A stretch of DNA of 64,000 nucleotides from CAVXXB01 sp963765585 (GTDB lineage: Bacteria; Calditrichota; Calditrichia; JAJRVZ01): NCBI GenBank assembly GCA_963765585.1, contig CAVXXB010000011.1, positions 1 to 64,000 of the forward strand, in the 5' to 3' direction. This document shows positions 53,983 through 62,793 of the stretch, piece after piece (positions within the stretch are counted from its first letter, which is position 1; each line of letters begins with the position of its first letter). The notes beneath the pieces were generated by a model. That model ran no database searches and was not told where the DNA came from. It saw only the letters and a program-made list of their open reading frames with translations. Position numbers and translations under genes: made by a program.

Positions 53983-55266
53983 TCATTGAAATGTGATTAA
54001 TTTTTGATACCATAATTGTCTGGTAATATTAAGGATATCGGATATACCATTCCCGTTCTCACATCCAAGGAATCTGGCACACTCGCAAAGTGAATATTCG
54101 CCATTGAATTTTGCCAATAACGCGCGGCCCCGCTGATCCGTATGTCCCAGATATTGCCCGGAATCCAGTCTGAATATTTGATAACTTTTTCCATCTGTAT
54201 GTTTACATATTTCACACTCTGAATTAAACACCGGTCTCAATTTTAAGAGATGATTATCATTATGGATTTGACTATGAAGATTCACGACCTCATGCACCAC
54301 CGATTCAAATTTATTGGCAACTCTGTTCAGACCAAAATCTCTGTTTACCGAATTATAATTTTCATGAATATAATCATTCAGATTACTGCATTTTTGTGCA
54401 GCCAATATGGATGCAATCAAACCCTGTACTGGTATACGCTCATGAAGTTTCCCTTTGTAGCGACCGGAAAACATCATGTTTCTGAATCGCTCATAATTCT
54501 CTGGTGTAATTAATCCACCGAGACCGCGCAAACCACAGATGACGACGGGCCGGCAATATGCCATGCCTTCCACGGCACTTCGACCACTGCCAATGACCAA
54601 ATCTGCCTGTTGGTAAAATTCTTCTGTATCCAGTTGTTGTCCCGCAAAAATAATATTTTGATTGCAAATCGATTTGAGCAAATAATCCATGCCGCCGCCA
54701 ACAATTATCAGCCGGTAGTCCGGCATTTGATTTACAGCATAGATTATATCCCGAACCATATTTATCCGGTCGGAATCAAGACGGCTGACCAAAAGAATAT
54801 TGTAAGGAGGTTTTTCCCGCCAGTGATATGGCCTGAATTTGGGTACATCAACCGGATTGTAAATCACCGTATGCATATTTTCAGGAATCCCCCATCCCCG
54901 GTCAATCGAGTCAGCAATACGGATCACTTTATATAATTGGCGATAGGGGACAATCTGGTCATCTGATAAGGATGAGTGGCTGATAAAAATATGAGGCAGA
55001 TCACTCAACTGCTGTATCAGATGATTTGCATGATTCAGAGTTTGTGTTCGCTGTATAACTATCACATCCCATTCCCGATTAATATTTTTCTCGCGCGATT
55101 TCATACAGATGATGGGCAGATCATACAAATCCTTATATACCATTCTATCAGTGGGCCAGAGTCCAATTTGGTGATCTCTCAGGGCCAGGGCTTTAATAAG
55201 GAGTCTTGTATAAATACCGGTTCCACCGATATTGAGCATGTGATGTCTGAGAAACAAAATCCGCAT
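53983..55266 (-). CDS. Glycosyltransferase fused to a PqqD-like peptide-recognition domain (peptide cassette)
   Basis: 427 residues, first gene of the cassette, with GAGG nine bases before ATG. Residues 1-330 are a GT-B glycosyltransferase of the GT4 type: NIGGTGIYTRLLIKAL in the N-terminal half, ILLVSRLDSDRINMV, and the donor motif ADLVIGSGRSAVEGMAYCRP with its conserved Glu. Residues about 365-427 fit a PqqD-like winged helix (GQYLGHTDQRGRALLAKFNG, then SDILNITRQLWYQKLI), preceded by CEIC. A recognition domain on a glycosyltransferase implies that the peptide is the acceptor. No signal peptide, so it acts in the cytoplasm. Confidence 0.75.
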   Translation of the reverse strand: MRILFLRHHMLNIGGTGIYTRLLIKALALRDHQIGLWPTDRMVYKDLYDLPIICMKSREKNINREWDVIVIQRTQTLNHANHLIQQLSDLPHIFISHSSLSDDQIVPYRQLYKVIRIADSIDRGWGIPENMHTVIYNPVDVPKFRPYHWREKPPYNILLVSRLDSDRINMVRDIIYAVNQMPDYRLIIVGGGMDYLLKSICNQNIIFAGQQLDTEEFYQQADLVIGSGRSAVEGMAYCRPVVICGLRGLGGLITPENYERFRNMMFSGRYKGKLHERIPVQGLIASILAAQKCSNLNDYIHENYNSVNRDFGLNRVANKFESVVHEVVNLHSQIHNDNHLLKLRPVFNSECEICKHTDGKSYQIFRLDSGQYLGHTDQRGRALLAKFNGEYSLCECARFLGCENGNGISDILNITRQLWYQKLITFQ

Positions 55267-55741
55267 TTACTATTACCTCGATCATTAATTGACAAAGACA
55301 GATAATTCAAATTACATGCCAGTTTTTTAATTTTTAGGTTAATAGGCAGGGAGATGGCGATAGATGCCTGTTATATTGGGATCTTTCGCTAATCAAAAAA
55401 AGAAATGTGTCACCAGGATTCGGATATATTTCAAATTTAAAAATATAGTATGCCTGTAAAAGCACACAGTTGTGTGGTTGTGGGGTAAAATAGTTAGGGA
55501 TTAGAGGATATAAATTAGAAATTGAGAATTGGAAATTAAAAATAGTTGTGAGCAGGGATTGTGTAAATATAAATTTTCATTACTCGCTCCTGATTTCTCA
55601 TTGTAACTTATCGGTTTAGCAACTCTGCGCGAATGATATGAAAAATATAATCTTTGGTTCGAATAGGAATGAAATGATCTGTATGGTTGATCCTCCGTTA
55701 GACGGGTGTTTAGCTAGGATGTGTCAGATAATTCAGCCAAC
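55267..55741. other. Promoter region of the peptide cassette, with word repeats
   Basis: About 475 bases without a gene. The left part precedes the cassette's first gene and should hold its promoter. At about 55490-55600 lie GGGATTAGAGGATATAAATT and AATTGAGAATTGGAAATTAA words, the intergenic family also at 28.2, 37.8, 38.6 and 44.3 kb. No operator palindrome was seen. Confidence 0.45.
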
Positions 55742-57634
55742 TCAGCGGAGTAAAATCATCTTTTTCACATGTTTCGAATCACCTACAATTAGCTGGCAGT
55801 AATAAATGCCACCCGGTAAATTTTGGGCATTCCAGTTATAAGAGTATTCACCTCTCTCAAGATCTTCATTTATTAAGACAGTTATCTGCTGACCAAGGAC
55901 ATTGTAGATTTTTAGAATAACATTCTCATTTTCAGGCAGGCTAAAATTAATTGTAGTGGAAGGATTAAAAGGATTGGGATAGTTCTGTGCAAGAGAAATT
56001 TCAGAAGGAATTTGAATGTCGGTCTGTATATCAATAGCCGTAAGAGTATGACTAATAACTTCAAGTTCGTCATAGGCAATATGAACCTCATAATTAAAAT
56101 CAGGTATCTGCGTATGTACATCATTAAAAACAAGATTAATTGCATGGGAACTCTGAACAATCTGCCCGGCAGGAATATCACCAAATGAGAACTCTTTTTC
56201 AACCCGGTTCACCAGATGGTCATCGGGCGAGGTGATCCAGGCAGTGACATTTGGTGCCGTCGCCTGAGATGACAGATTTTGCAAAGAAATATTTACCGGC
56301 AAACGTAATCCGTCTATTTCACCAAATTTGATATCCTTTACCAGAACAGGACCAATAGTGGTGAAGCGTTTTGGCTGCCAGTATTCAGAGCAATACTGAG
56401 AATTGCTCTCCTTACAATCAACATTCACAGCCACTTGATAAGTCCGTTCCTTCTTGGGAATCTGCCACTGTCCATACCAGGTATTCTTTTTTCCTTCAAC
56501 CATCTTAAATGAGTCACAAAAATCACTCTCAAGACAATTAACGCGGGCTGAGACCGATAGGCGTTCTTCAGACTTAGTGCAGATGGTCGCAGAAAGACAT
56601 AGCACATCTTCCTGCGGTACTTCAAAAAATGACTCACATTGTAATATTTCCACATGGGGAATGTTCTGATAATCCTGAGCATAGCAAATTTCCCACCGAC
56701 CTTTGTATTTGGCAGTATACCAGAATTGATATATTTCATTTTTTTCAATAACAGAACCATTGCCAATCCTGGATTCATCGCGAGCAAAACATTTTCCATT
56801 AGAGATACAAGGTTTGGTGCTCCGTTTGGTCCATATCTTTCCGTCAGGAGATTCAGCAGAACCAATTCCATAGGTACTTCCATTATTCCCCTCATAGAAC
56901 ATGATAAAGCCTGCCTTATTTGCATATACAACAGGCGATGATACGATATCTGCTTCCCAATTAAAAGTGGGTGTGAGAACCGGATTTTCATCATACTTTT
57001 CCCAATCAGTTCCATTTACAGAGGTTGCAAGATTTATTCCTTCACTCGCACCGGTATAGCTGGGATACCAGATATAATATTTATCGCTTTCAGAAATGAA
57101 GATGGATGGTGCATACACACCCTGAGTTTTGAATCCGCCAGCACCTATTGGCGCGATTACCGGATTATCCTCTGACTTCTTCCAATGAATTCCATCAGAT
57201 GATCTGGCATATCCGATTCCGGCCGGCATTAATTCATCAACTACCATTAATTTTCCGCCACTGTACCACATCAGGTACTCTCCATCTTTATACACAACCT
57301 CACAACCACCAACCCATGCATAGTCCCATTCACCCCTGGAACCTACCATCAAAACTGGATTGGCTTCACTTTTCGACCAGTTAATTCCGTCCGAAGATAT
57401 GGCATAACCAATACCCATCCTGCCTATAAAATCACTGCCCGTGTACCACATATGATACATACCGTCAATCTCAAGCACGCAGGGAGAACAGACATTCGTT
57501 TCATCCCATGAGCCGGGAGGTCCGCAAGTTAGCACCGGATTCATGGCGCATTTGCAAACCTTGGATTGGGCTCCTGCATTTATGATCATCATAAATAGCA
57601 GTGCACATGATAAAATTAATTTGTTAGAATACAT
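55742..57634 (-). CDS. Exported glycosidase-like five-bladed propeller protein with T9SS sorting domain
   Basis: 630 residues; ATG follows AGGAGG. Signal peptide SCALLFMMIINAGAQ. Residues about 25-310 are repeats of the kind MYHMWYTGSDFIGRMGIGYA, SSDGINWSKSEANPVL, five or six in all, as in GH43/GH32/GH130-like propellers. Without the strict catalytic residues being assignable, carbohydrate binding or hydrolysis is inferred. A beta-rich region (330-540) and a T9SS domain (LAQNYPNPFNPSTTINF, ending KKMILLR) follow. The N-terminus is unusually rich in Cys (KVCKCAMNPVLTC, NVCSPC). It is upstream of the peptide cassette on the same strand. Confidence 0.78.
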   Translation of the reverse strand: MYSNKLILSCALLFMMIINAGAQSKVCKCAMNPVLTCGPPGSWDETNVCSPCVLEIDGMYHMWYTGSDFIGRMGIGYAISSDGINWSKSEANPVLMVGSRGEWDYAWVGGCEVVYKDGEYLMWYSGGKLMVVDELMPAGIGYARSSDGIHWKKSEDNPVIAPIGAGGFKTQGVYAPSIFISESDKYYIWYPSYTGASEGINLATSVNGTDWEKYDENPVLTPTFNWEADIVSSPVVYANKAGFIMFYEGNNGSTYGIGSAESPDGKIWTKRSTKPCISNGKCFARDESRIGNGSVIEKNEIYQFWYTAKYKGRWEICYAQDYQNIPHVEILQCESFFEVPQEDVLCLSATICTKSEERLSVSARVNCLESDFCDSFKMVEGKKNTWYGQWQIPKKERTYQVAVNVDCKESNSQYCSEYWQPKRFTTIGPVLVKDIKFGEIDGLRLPVNISLQNLSSQATAPNVTAWITSPDDHLVNRVEKEFSFGDIPAGQIVQSSHAINLVFNDVHTQIPDFNYEVHIAYDELEVISHTLTAIDIQTDIQIPSEISLAQNYPNPFNPSTTINFSLPENENVILKIYNVLGQQITVLINEDLERGEYSYNWNAQNLPGGIYYCQLIVGDSKHVKKMILLR

Positions 57635-58118
57635 ATAATCCTCCTATAATTGGTTGATGCCCGTAATATATACCTGATAAATTCACCAATGCTAACACAT
57701 TTGGCTCAATTATTAGCACATATGTTTCAAAATACGGGCACATTGAGAAAGAGGAAACCTATCGACTCATTCGGTGGAATTTATGAGATAAATCACTTAG
57801 TTTTGAAAAAGCCCGGAATCATAACACGAATATCAGAAATATGTAAAAATGATGAAGATCACAGACAATACTGATGGGATTAAACTATATTGCTATAATA
57901 TTTGCTGATTTTTCCATGATTATGATCACTTAATAATAAATCAGATTACCGGAACTCAGCAGAATTATATTAAATTGAATCTATACCTTTACGAAAATTG
58001 GTCGAAAATATATTTAATTGGAAGTGAGTTAAATCTTTAAAAATAATGGAAATAATACGGTAGGTTTACTGGTTATTTAGATCATGCCTTTAAAACTTTA
58101 ACAAGGAACAGAAATAAT
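57635..58118. other. Divergent intergenic region between two T9SS protein genes
   Basis: AT-rich spacer holding promoters for the genes on either side. A 74-codon plus-strand frame at 57650-57874 has no ribosome site and no family resemblance and is not called. No repeat or palindrome was seen. Confidence 0.45.
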
Positions 58119-59345
58119 ATGAAATTATTTACAATCTTACTAATAACTTTGGCTTCCGTTTTATCAATTTTCGCCAATGACCAATTGCGGGAAGTCAAAA
58201 CAAAAATTGATCAATTGAACTATAAACAATTGAACGTTCTTGCAGCAGAAGCACGTATTCTGCAGCAGACAAATGCGGTTTGGAGAGATACTGCCTGGTT
58301 ACCCGCCAACCGGTCGCGTTATGAGTATCTACCCGACGGATCTCTCAAAATGGAATATGAAGATGCATTTGGCTTTACCGGATGGGAGGATTATAAACGC
58401 TGGACGAATGAGTATGATCAGAGTGATCTTCTCGTGAATATCATTGGAGAATTCGATAACATTACTCAATGGGATTCTCTGGACTTACGAGTGCACACAT
58501 ATTATCCGGATGCAAAAGTAAAAGATATAACAAGATCAGTTTATACATATCCCGGATGGTATCCGACACAACGGGAAATATATGAATACGATGCCGAAGG
58601 CCGGGTAAGCAAGCAATTTTTGCAACAGCCTATCTCTCAGGATGAATGGTATTATACCTATTTATTCGAGACCATGTATACTCCCAGCGGTCAGGTGTCT
58701 GAACTTCTCTCCTATGTATCCGATGCCGGTGACAGTGTCTGGACACTTTCATACAAGTTGGTTTATTCCTATGATCAGGACGATGTAGAGCAGGAAGTTG
58801 TGTTTACGCTATATAATGTAGGAGACGGCTCATGGACTCCTTTTTCGCGGACAATAAACACTATTACCGATGGTAAAATCACCGAAATTAAATATCAATC
58901 TGAATATGGCCAGGGGTGGGAAGATACCGACCGCGATGTTTTAATATACGACCTGAACGGAAATCTGGCCAGTATACAGAGTCAGCAATACTGGCAATCG
59001 CAATGGCAAAATACCCGGCTTGAAACCTATGAGTATGACCCGGCGTCAGATATTGAGGTCAGTACCCAGAGTATTATCACTACAGAATACCAATTATATG
59101 ACAACTACCCCAATCCGTTTAATCCGGAAACCACGATTAGATTTTCATTACCAAATGCAGGATATGTAAATCTAACTGTTTATAATATTCTCGGGAAATC
59201 GGTTGCTACGCTAATCGATAATAATATTGCTGGCGGTAATCATAATGTTACTTTTAAGGCAGAAAATCTGCCCACCGGTGTTTATTTCTACCGTCTGCAA
59301 ACCAGTGAATATCAGATGACAAAACGCATGATTTTGATGAAATAA
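58119..59345 (+). CDS. Exported YD-repeat-like protein with T9SS sorting domain
   Basis: 408 residues with a signal peptide (FTILLITLASVLSIFAND). The middle has Tyr/Trp-rich repeats of about 45 residues (RYEYLPDGSLKMEYED, EIYEYDAEGRVSKQFL, KLVYSYDQDDVEQEVV, RLETYEYDPASDIEV), resembling loose YD/RHS-type beta strands. The C-terminus is a T9SS domain (YDNYPNPFNPETTIRFSLPN, NILGKSVATLI, KRMILMK). It is intact, and is the only exported T9SS protein here on the plus strand. The role is unknown. Confidence 0.78.
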   Translation: MKLFTILLITLASVLSIFANDQLREVKTKIDQLNYKQLNVLAAEARILQQTNAVWRDTAWLPANRSRYEYLPDGSLKMEYEDAFGFTGWEDYKRWTNEYDQSDLLVNIIGEFDNITQWDSLDLRVHTYYPDAKVKDITRSVYTYPGWYPTQREIYEYDAEGRVSKQFLQQPISQDEWYYTYLFETMYTPSGQVSELLSYVSDAGDSVWTLSYKLVYSYDQDDVEQEVVFTLYNVGDGSWTPFSRTINTITDGKITEIKYQSEYGQGWEDTDRDVLIYDLNGNLASIQSQQYWQSQWQNTRLETYEYDPASDIEVSTQSIITTEYQLYDNYPNPFNPETTIRFSLPNAGYVNLTVYNILGKSVATLIDNNIAGGNHNVTFKAENLPTGVYFYRLQTSEYQMTKRMILMK

Positions 59346-59349
59346 TTTT

Positions 59350-59515
59350 TGCGATTCGGTACTCGCTTCTCGGCACTCGGCCCTGGGCACTGGGAACTCG
59401 TAATTCAATTTCTTATTAATAGCAACTCTGCAGACAAATTAAACCTTGAATAAACTACAATTGGCGAGAGCCGAATAAAGAGTGACGAGAACCCAGAGCC
59501 CAGTACCCAGTATCT
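59350..59515. repeat. Intergenic inverted word-repeat element (CTCGG / ACCGAG family)
   Basis: The left half reads GGTACTCGCTTCTCGGCACT and GCACTGGGAACTCG; the right half reads GACGAGAACCCAGAGCCCAG and TACCCAGTATC. They are imperfect reverse complements around an AT-rich centre. The same words are at 14725-14763 (GAACCGAGTACCGAGAACCC) and 16040-16075. It lies between convergent genes and could fold as an end structure for both. Confidence 0.6.
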
Positions 59516-60042
59516 TACCTGACCAATCCCACATGCGCCACATGATGTTTGCCGTGCCAGGCATACAATCCAATATTCCACTTAATCTGAACTAACCCGA
59601 TATCAGGATGAATAAATTCACGGTCCAACTGTTCTTTGTTCAGGGATCTGAGTAATATGGTAAGTTTTTTATGGATCAGCGTAATTAATTCCATTGAATC
59701 CTCTACCGGCATGGTTCGATAATCCTCTAGTTGTGCCCAGAGGTTTTCATCATAGGGTTTTATGGTGGGTTTATCTTCTGTCAGGGCCCATTTAAATCTG
59801 GTCAGACTGTTCATGTGGCTGTCACCAATATGATGGATAACCTGTCGGGCAGTCCAGCCATCAGGACGATATGGCGTTTCCAGCTGATCCTCACTCAAAC
59901 TAAATGCAACAGATATTAACTGTTCAGGCAATTTTTCAATCTCATCAATCCATCCCGCGATTACCTGAATATCTATTTCATTTGGATAGATATATCGTCC
60001 GATAGGATATTTAAGTTTATCTATATTTTCTAAATTCGCCAT
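59515..60042 (-). CDS. DinB-superfamily putative metal-dependent hydrolase (YfiT-like)
   Basis: 175 residues from the ATG at 60042 (GAAGAG upstream); a longer frame to 60144 is unsupported. Four-helix DinB fold with metal-binding His residues in RQVIHHIGDSHMNS and AWHGKHHVAHV. The opening LKYPIGRYIYPNEI is diagnostic of the YfiT/BstA branch, named as bacillithiol-S-transferase in Bacillus. It may conjugate a low-molecular-weight thiol to toxic compounds. It stands alone, convergent with the T9SS gene across a repeat element. Confidence 0.87.
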   Translation of the reverse strand: MANLENIDKLKYPIGRYIYPNEIDIQVIAGWIDEIEKLPEQLISVAFSLSEDQLETPYRPDGWTARQVIHHIGDSHMNSLTRFKWALTEDKPTIKPYDENLWAQLEDYRTMPVEDSMELITLIHKKLTILLRSLNKEQLDREFIHPDIGLVQIKWNIGLYAWHGKHHVAHVGLVR

Positions 60043-60378
60043 AGATCTCTTCCATTTTTTCCAGAAGGTGTTTAAAATTATACTATAATCTAAACAAATG
60101 CAGCATACTGCGCAATGTCTCAGTTCCCCTGAACTCAAAGCCACTGATCATATTGATCACAACAGAAAATATACTTGTAAATTTGAAAATAATTTATGAA
60201 TTTAAATTAATCAATTTACCTACATCTTTTTTTCCTTATAAAATTTGTATTTTTACATTATCATGACAATTTTTATCTAAACATTGGTTATTATCTGCAT
60301 AGGTTTACTTTTAAAATAAGTGATATGCAAAGGTGATTATGTCAGAAATCGCCAAACGAAATAGGAAAGGGTCTGAAT
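60043..60378. other. Divergent promoter region between DinB and M48 genes
   Basis: AT-rich spacer with several A/T runs; it should hold promoters for the two divergent genes. Nothing else was recognised. Confidence 0.4.
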
Positions 60379-62643
60379 ATGAATGAAAGATATCTTATTC
60401 CTGAGATACCAATTATTTCAACCAGAACCCCTGTCCAATATCAAATTGGATTATTTCTCTGCGCAGTTGTCATGATTCTGTTACCAATAATCTATCTTGC
60501 ACTCATCGCTTTAACCGGATATGGCACCTATTTCTATGCTACTAATGTTTATTTCCTTGATGATGTGAGACCGGGTTGGCTGGCACTTCTGCTCTATCTC
60601 ACACCCATAATTTCAGGAATTATCTTATTGTACTACATGATAAAACCACTTTTCTTAAGATCTGGTATTACCATGCAAGGGATAAACCTAAAACCCGAAG
60701 AAGGTGAAAGTTTTATTCAGCTGGTCAATGAATTATGTCAATTAATCCGGGCACCCGTTCCAACAGAAATTGTTTTGAATTGTGATGTCAATGCTTCGGC
60801 AAGTTTTCGTAAAGGGATTATCGGGATTATTAAGAATGAGTTACATCTGACGGTGGGCATACCATTGATCTATACTTTGAATATCCGTCAGCTGTCCGGT
60901 GTGCTGGCCCATGAGCTAGGTCATTTTTCACAGGGAGCCGGAATGCGGCTTTCTTATATAGTCAGGTCAATCAATTATTGGTTTTTTAAAACAGTTGCCG
61001 AAGGTGATAGATTACGTGCTTCCCTGGCTGATAAAACCAGCAAAGTTGATATACGAATCGCCCTAATTCTAGTGATTTCGCGCTTTTTTATCACAATCTC
61101 ACAAATGATCATACATAAACTGATGCAGGCAGGACATCTGGTAAGTTCGTATCTATTAAGACAGATGGAATACGATGCGGATTATTATGAAATACAGATT
61201 GCCGGCACACAATCTTTTATAGAAACATCTGAAATCATATCGCTTGCAGCACATGCTCAATTGGTTTCAAATCAATATTTGGATCTCACCTATGAGAAAA
61301 GTCAACTTCCTTTAGACTACAATGAATATATTTTTACAAAGTATAAAAACCTGCCTGCAAAGGTCAAAAAAGAAATGCTTGAAGAGAGTAAAAAGCTTAC
61401 AACAGAAAAATTTGACACACATCCGTCATGGAATGATCGAATTGAAGTAGCCAAGGAACTAAATATGAAGGGTGTAATTCAAAATAACCACGAGGCTCAA
61501 ACCTTGTTTCACAATTTTGATCGGCTGAGCAAAGAAATCACATTAAAAATGTATCAACAGAACCCGGATTTTAAAACTGAATCCGTAAGCCTGATACAAA
61601 CCGATCAATATGATCAAATTGCCGCTACTCAAAGCGATCAGGACAAGAGTCTTTCACGGTTTTGGGGTGGGTATTTGTATAGTTTAATTTATTTGGACAT
61701 AATTATTGAATTTGATTTAGATATTACTGATTTGAACAATAGTATCAAGAATCAACAAGATTATAGTAAAAGTTTATTAAAAAAGTGCGTTAAATTCTAC
61801 CCTGAATTTATTTTGATGAAAGAGAATATACTTGAGACAAAGATGGAACTTGAATTTTGCGATATAAAGGATCTAAGGATACAAATATTTGCGGAAAAAA
61901 AGGCACATTTTAATTCTCAATTGAAAAAGTTGAAAAATCAATATGATATTTATTTTACACAACTGGATAATTTTGTCAAAAATCAAAATCTTCGATTAAA
62001 TACAATTCTTTCAGATTTGATCAATTCACCCGGATTGCAATCAGAGGCACCTTTTTCTATTTCTGAACTGAAAGAGTCAAAAGAACTTCTGGATAATTTA
62101 AAAATACCATATAAAATGGCTGAGAATCTTCAAATATTATTACAGAAATTGGCAAAGGTAAATGATATTAGTGATGCAAGTAATAGCGATAAGGAAAAAT
62201 TTATTAAATTGCATATTGAAAAAATTTACGACACTCTCAAATCCTTGAGAAAAAAATGTCCCGAGAGCAAATACCCGTATAATAGTCCGGATGAGAATCT
62301 CACCATCAGGGATTTTATTACTACAGAGATACCTGACCTTGTCGAGTTTGAAAATATTTTAGATTATACAGCCGGAGTAATCCAGAATGTATTTTATCTT
62401 TTTGGTAGAATCTTAATCCCATTTACATACACATTAGAGTATGTAGAATCGTCCCATAACTTACAAATCATCGATATTTCTGAAATCGAAAACAAAGAAC
62501 TGGATAATCAATTACCGATACTCTTCAGCTGTCCGGAGTGTATGGCAGAACTGGAATTGGACAGATCTGAGCGAAAATCACGGAAATTTACATGTCCTAA
62601 TTGTGAGACTTTTCAAGAAATTGAAAATATCCCACAACGATAA
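60379..62643 (+). CDS. M48-family membrane metalloprotease with C-terminal zinc ribbon
   Basis: 754 residues. Two membrane helices (FLCAVVMILLPIIYLALIAL and WLALLLYLTPIISGIILLYY) precede the protease domain. The zinc site is H178-E-L-G-H182 (GVLAHELGHFSQGAGMRL), with the third ligand region MEYDADYYEIQIAG. A long helical region (470-690) follows, and the last 40 residues are a zinc ribbon (FSCPECMAEL, FTCPNCETFQ). It likely degrades misfolded or specific membrane proteins. The extended helical domain and ribbon are unusual compared with HtpX-size enzymes. Confidence 0.82.
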   Translation: MNERYLIPEIPIISTRTPVQYQIGLFLCAVVMILLPIIYLALIALTGYGTYFYATNVYFLDDVRPGWLALLLYLTPIISGIILLYYMIKPLFLRSGITMQGINLKPEEGESFIQLVNELCQLIRAPVPTEIVLNCDVNASASFRKGIIGIIKNELHLTVGIPLIYTLNIRQLSGVLAHELGHFSQGAGMRLSYIVRSINYWFFKTVAEGDRLRASLADKTSKVDIRIALILVISRFFITISQMIIHKLMQAGHLVSSYLLRQMEYDADYYEIQIAGTQSFIETSEIISLAAHAQLVSNQYLDLTYEKSQLPLDYNEYIFTKYKNLPAKVKKEMLEESKKLTTEKFDTHPSWNDRIEVAKELNMKGVIQNNHEAQTLFHNFDRLSKEITLKMYQQNPDFKTESVSLIQTDQYDQIAATQSDQDKSLSRFWGGYLYSLIYLDIIIEFDLDITDLNNSIKNQQDYSKSLLKKCVKFYPEFILMKENILETKMELEFCDIKDLRIQIFAEKKAHFNSQLKKLKNQYDIYFTQLDNFVKNQNLRLNTILSDLINSPGLQSEAPFSISELKESKELLDNLKIPYKMAENLQILLQKLAKVNDISDASNSDKEKFIKLHIEKIYDTLKSLRKKCPESKYPYNSPDENLTIRDFITTEIPDLVEFENILDYTAGVIQNVFYLFGRILIPFTYTLEYVESSHNLQIIDISEIENKELDNQLPILFSCPECMAELELDRSERKSRKFTCPNCETFQEIENIPQR

Positions 62644-62793
62644 ACACACATCGAAAGAACTTTCGATTTCAACAACGAAGTCACTATTTAGCAATTATAA
62701 ATGGCAATGGAGATTGCTAATCGCCAATTGCCTATAGCATATCATCTAATCTCATGGACTACTGCTAACTGACCACTTACTACCCGCTTATTA
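62644..62793. repeat. Short intergenic spacer with word repeats between convergent genes
   Basis: Contains GGCAATGGAGATTGC and CTAATCGCCAATTGCC words, as at 37.8 kb, then GACTACTGCTAACTGACC. No gene was seen. Confidence 0.4.

Noticed and set aside
45630..55266. A complete quinohemoprotein amine dehydrogenase operon
   Set aside because: There is no dihaem cytochrome, subtilisin-like protease or flavin monooxygenase gene, and the precursor does not match QhpC in length or sequence; only the chemistry and propeller pairing are similar.
57650..57874. 74-codon plus-strand frame between two T9SS genes
   Set aside because: It lies in the promoter region of both neighbours, has no ribosome site and shows no recognisable domain.
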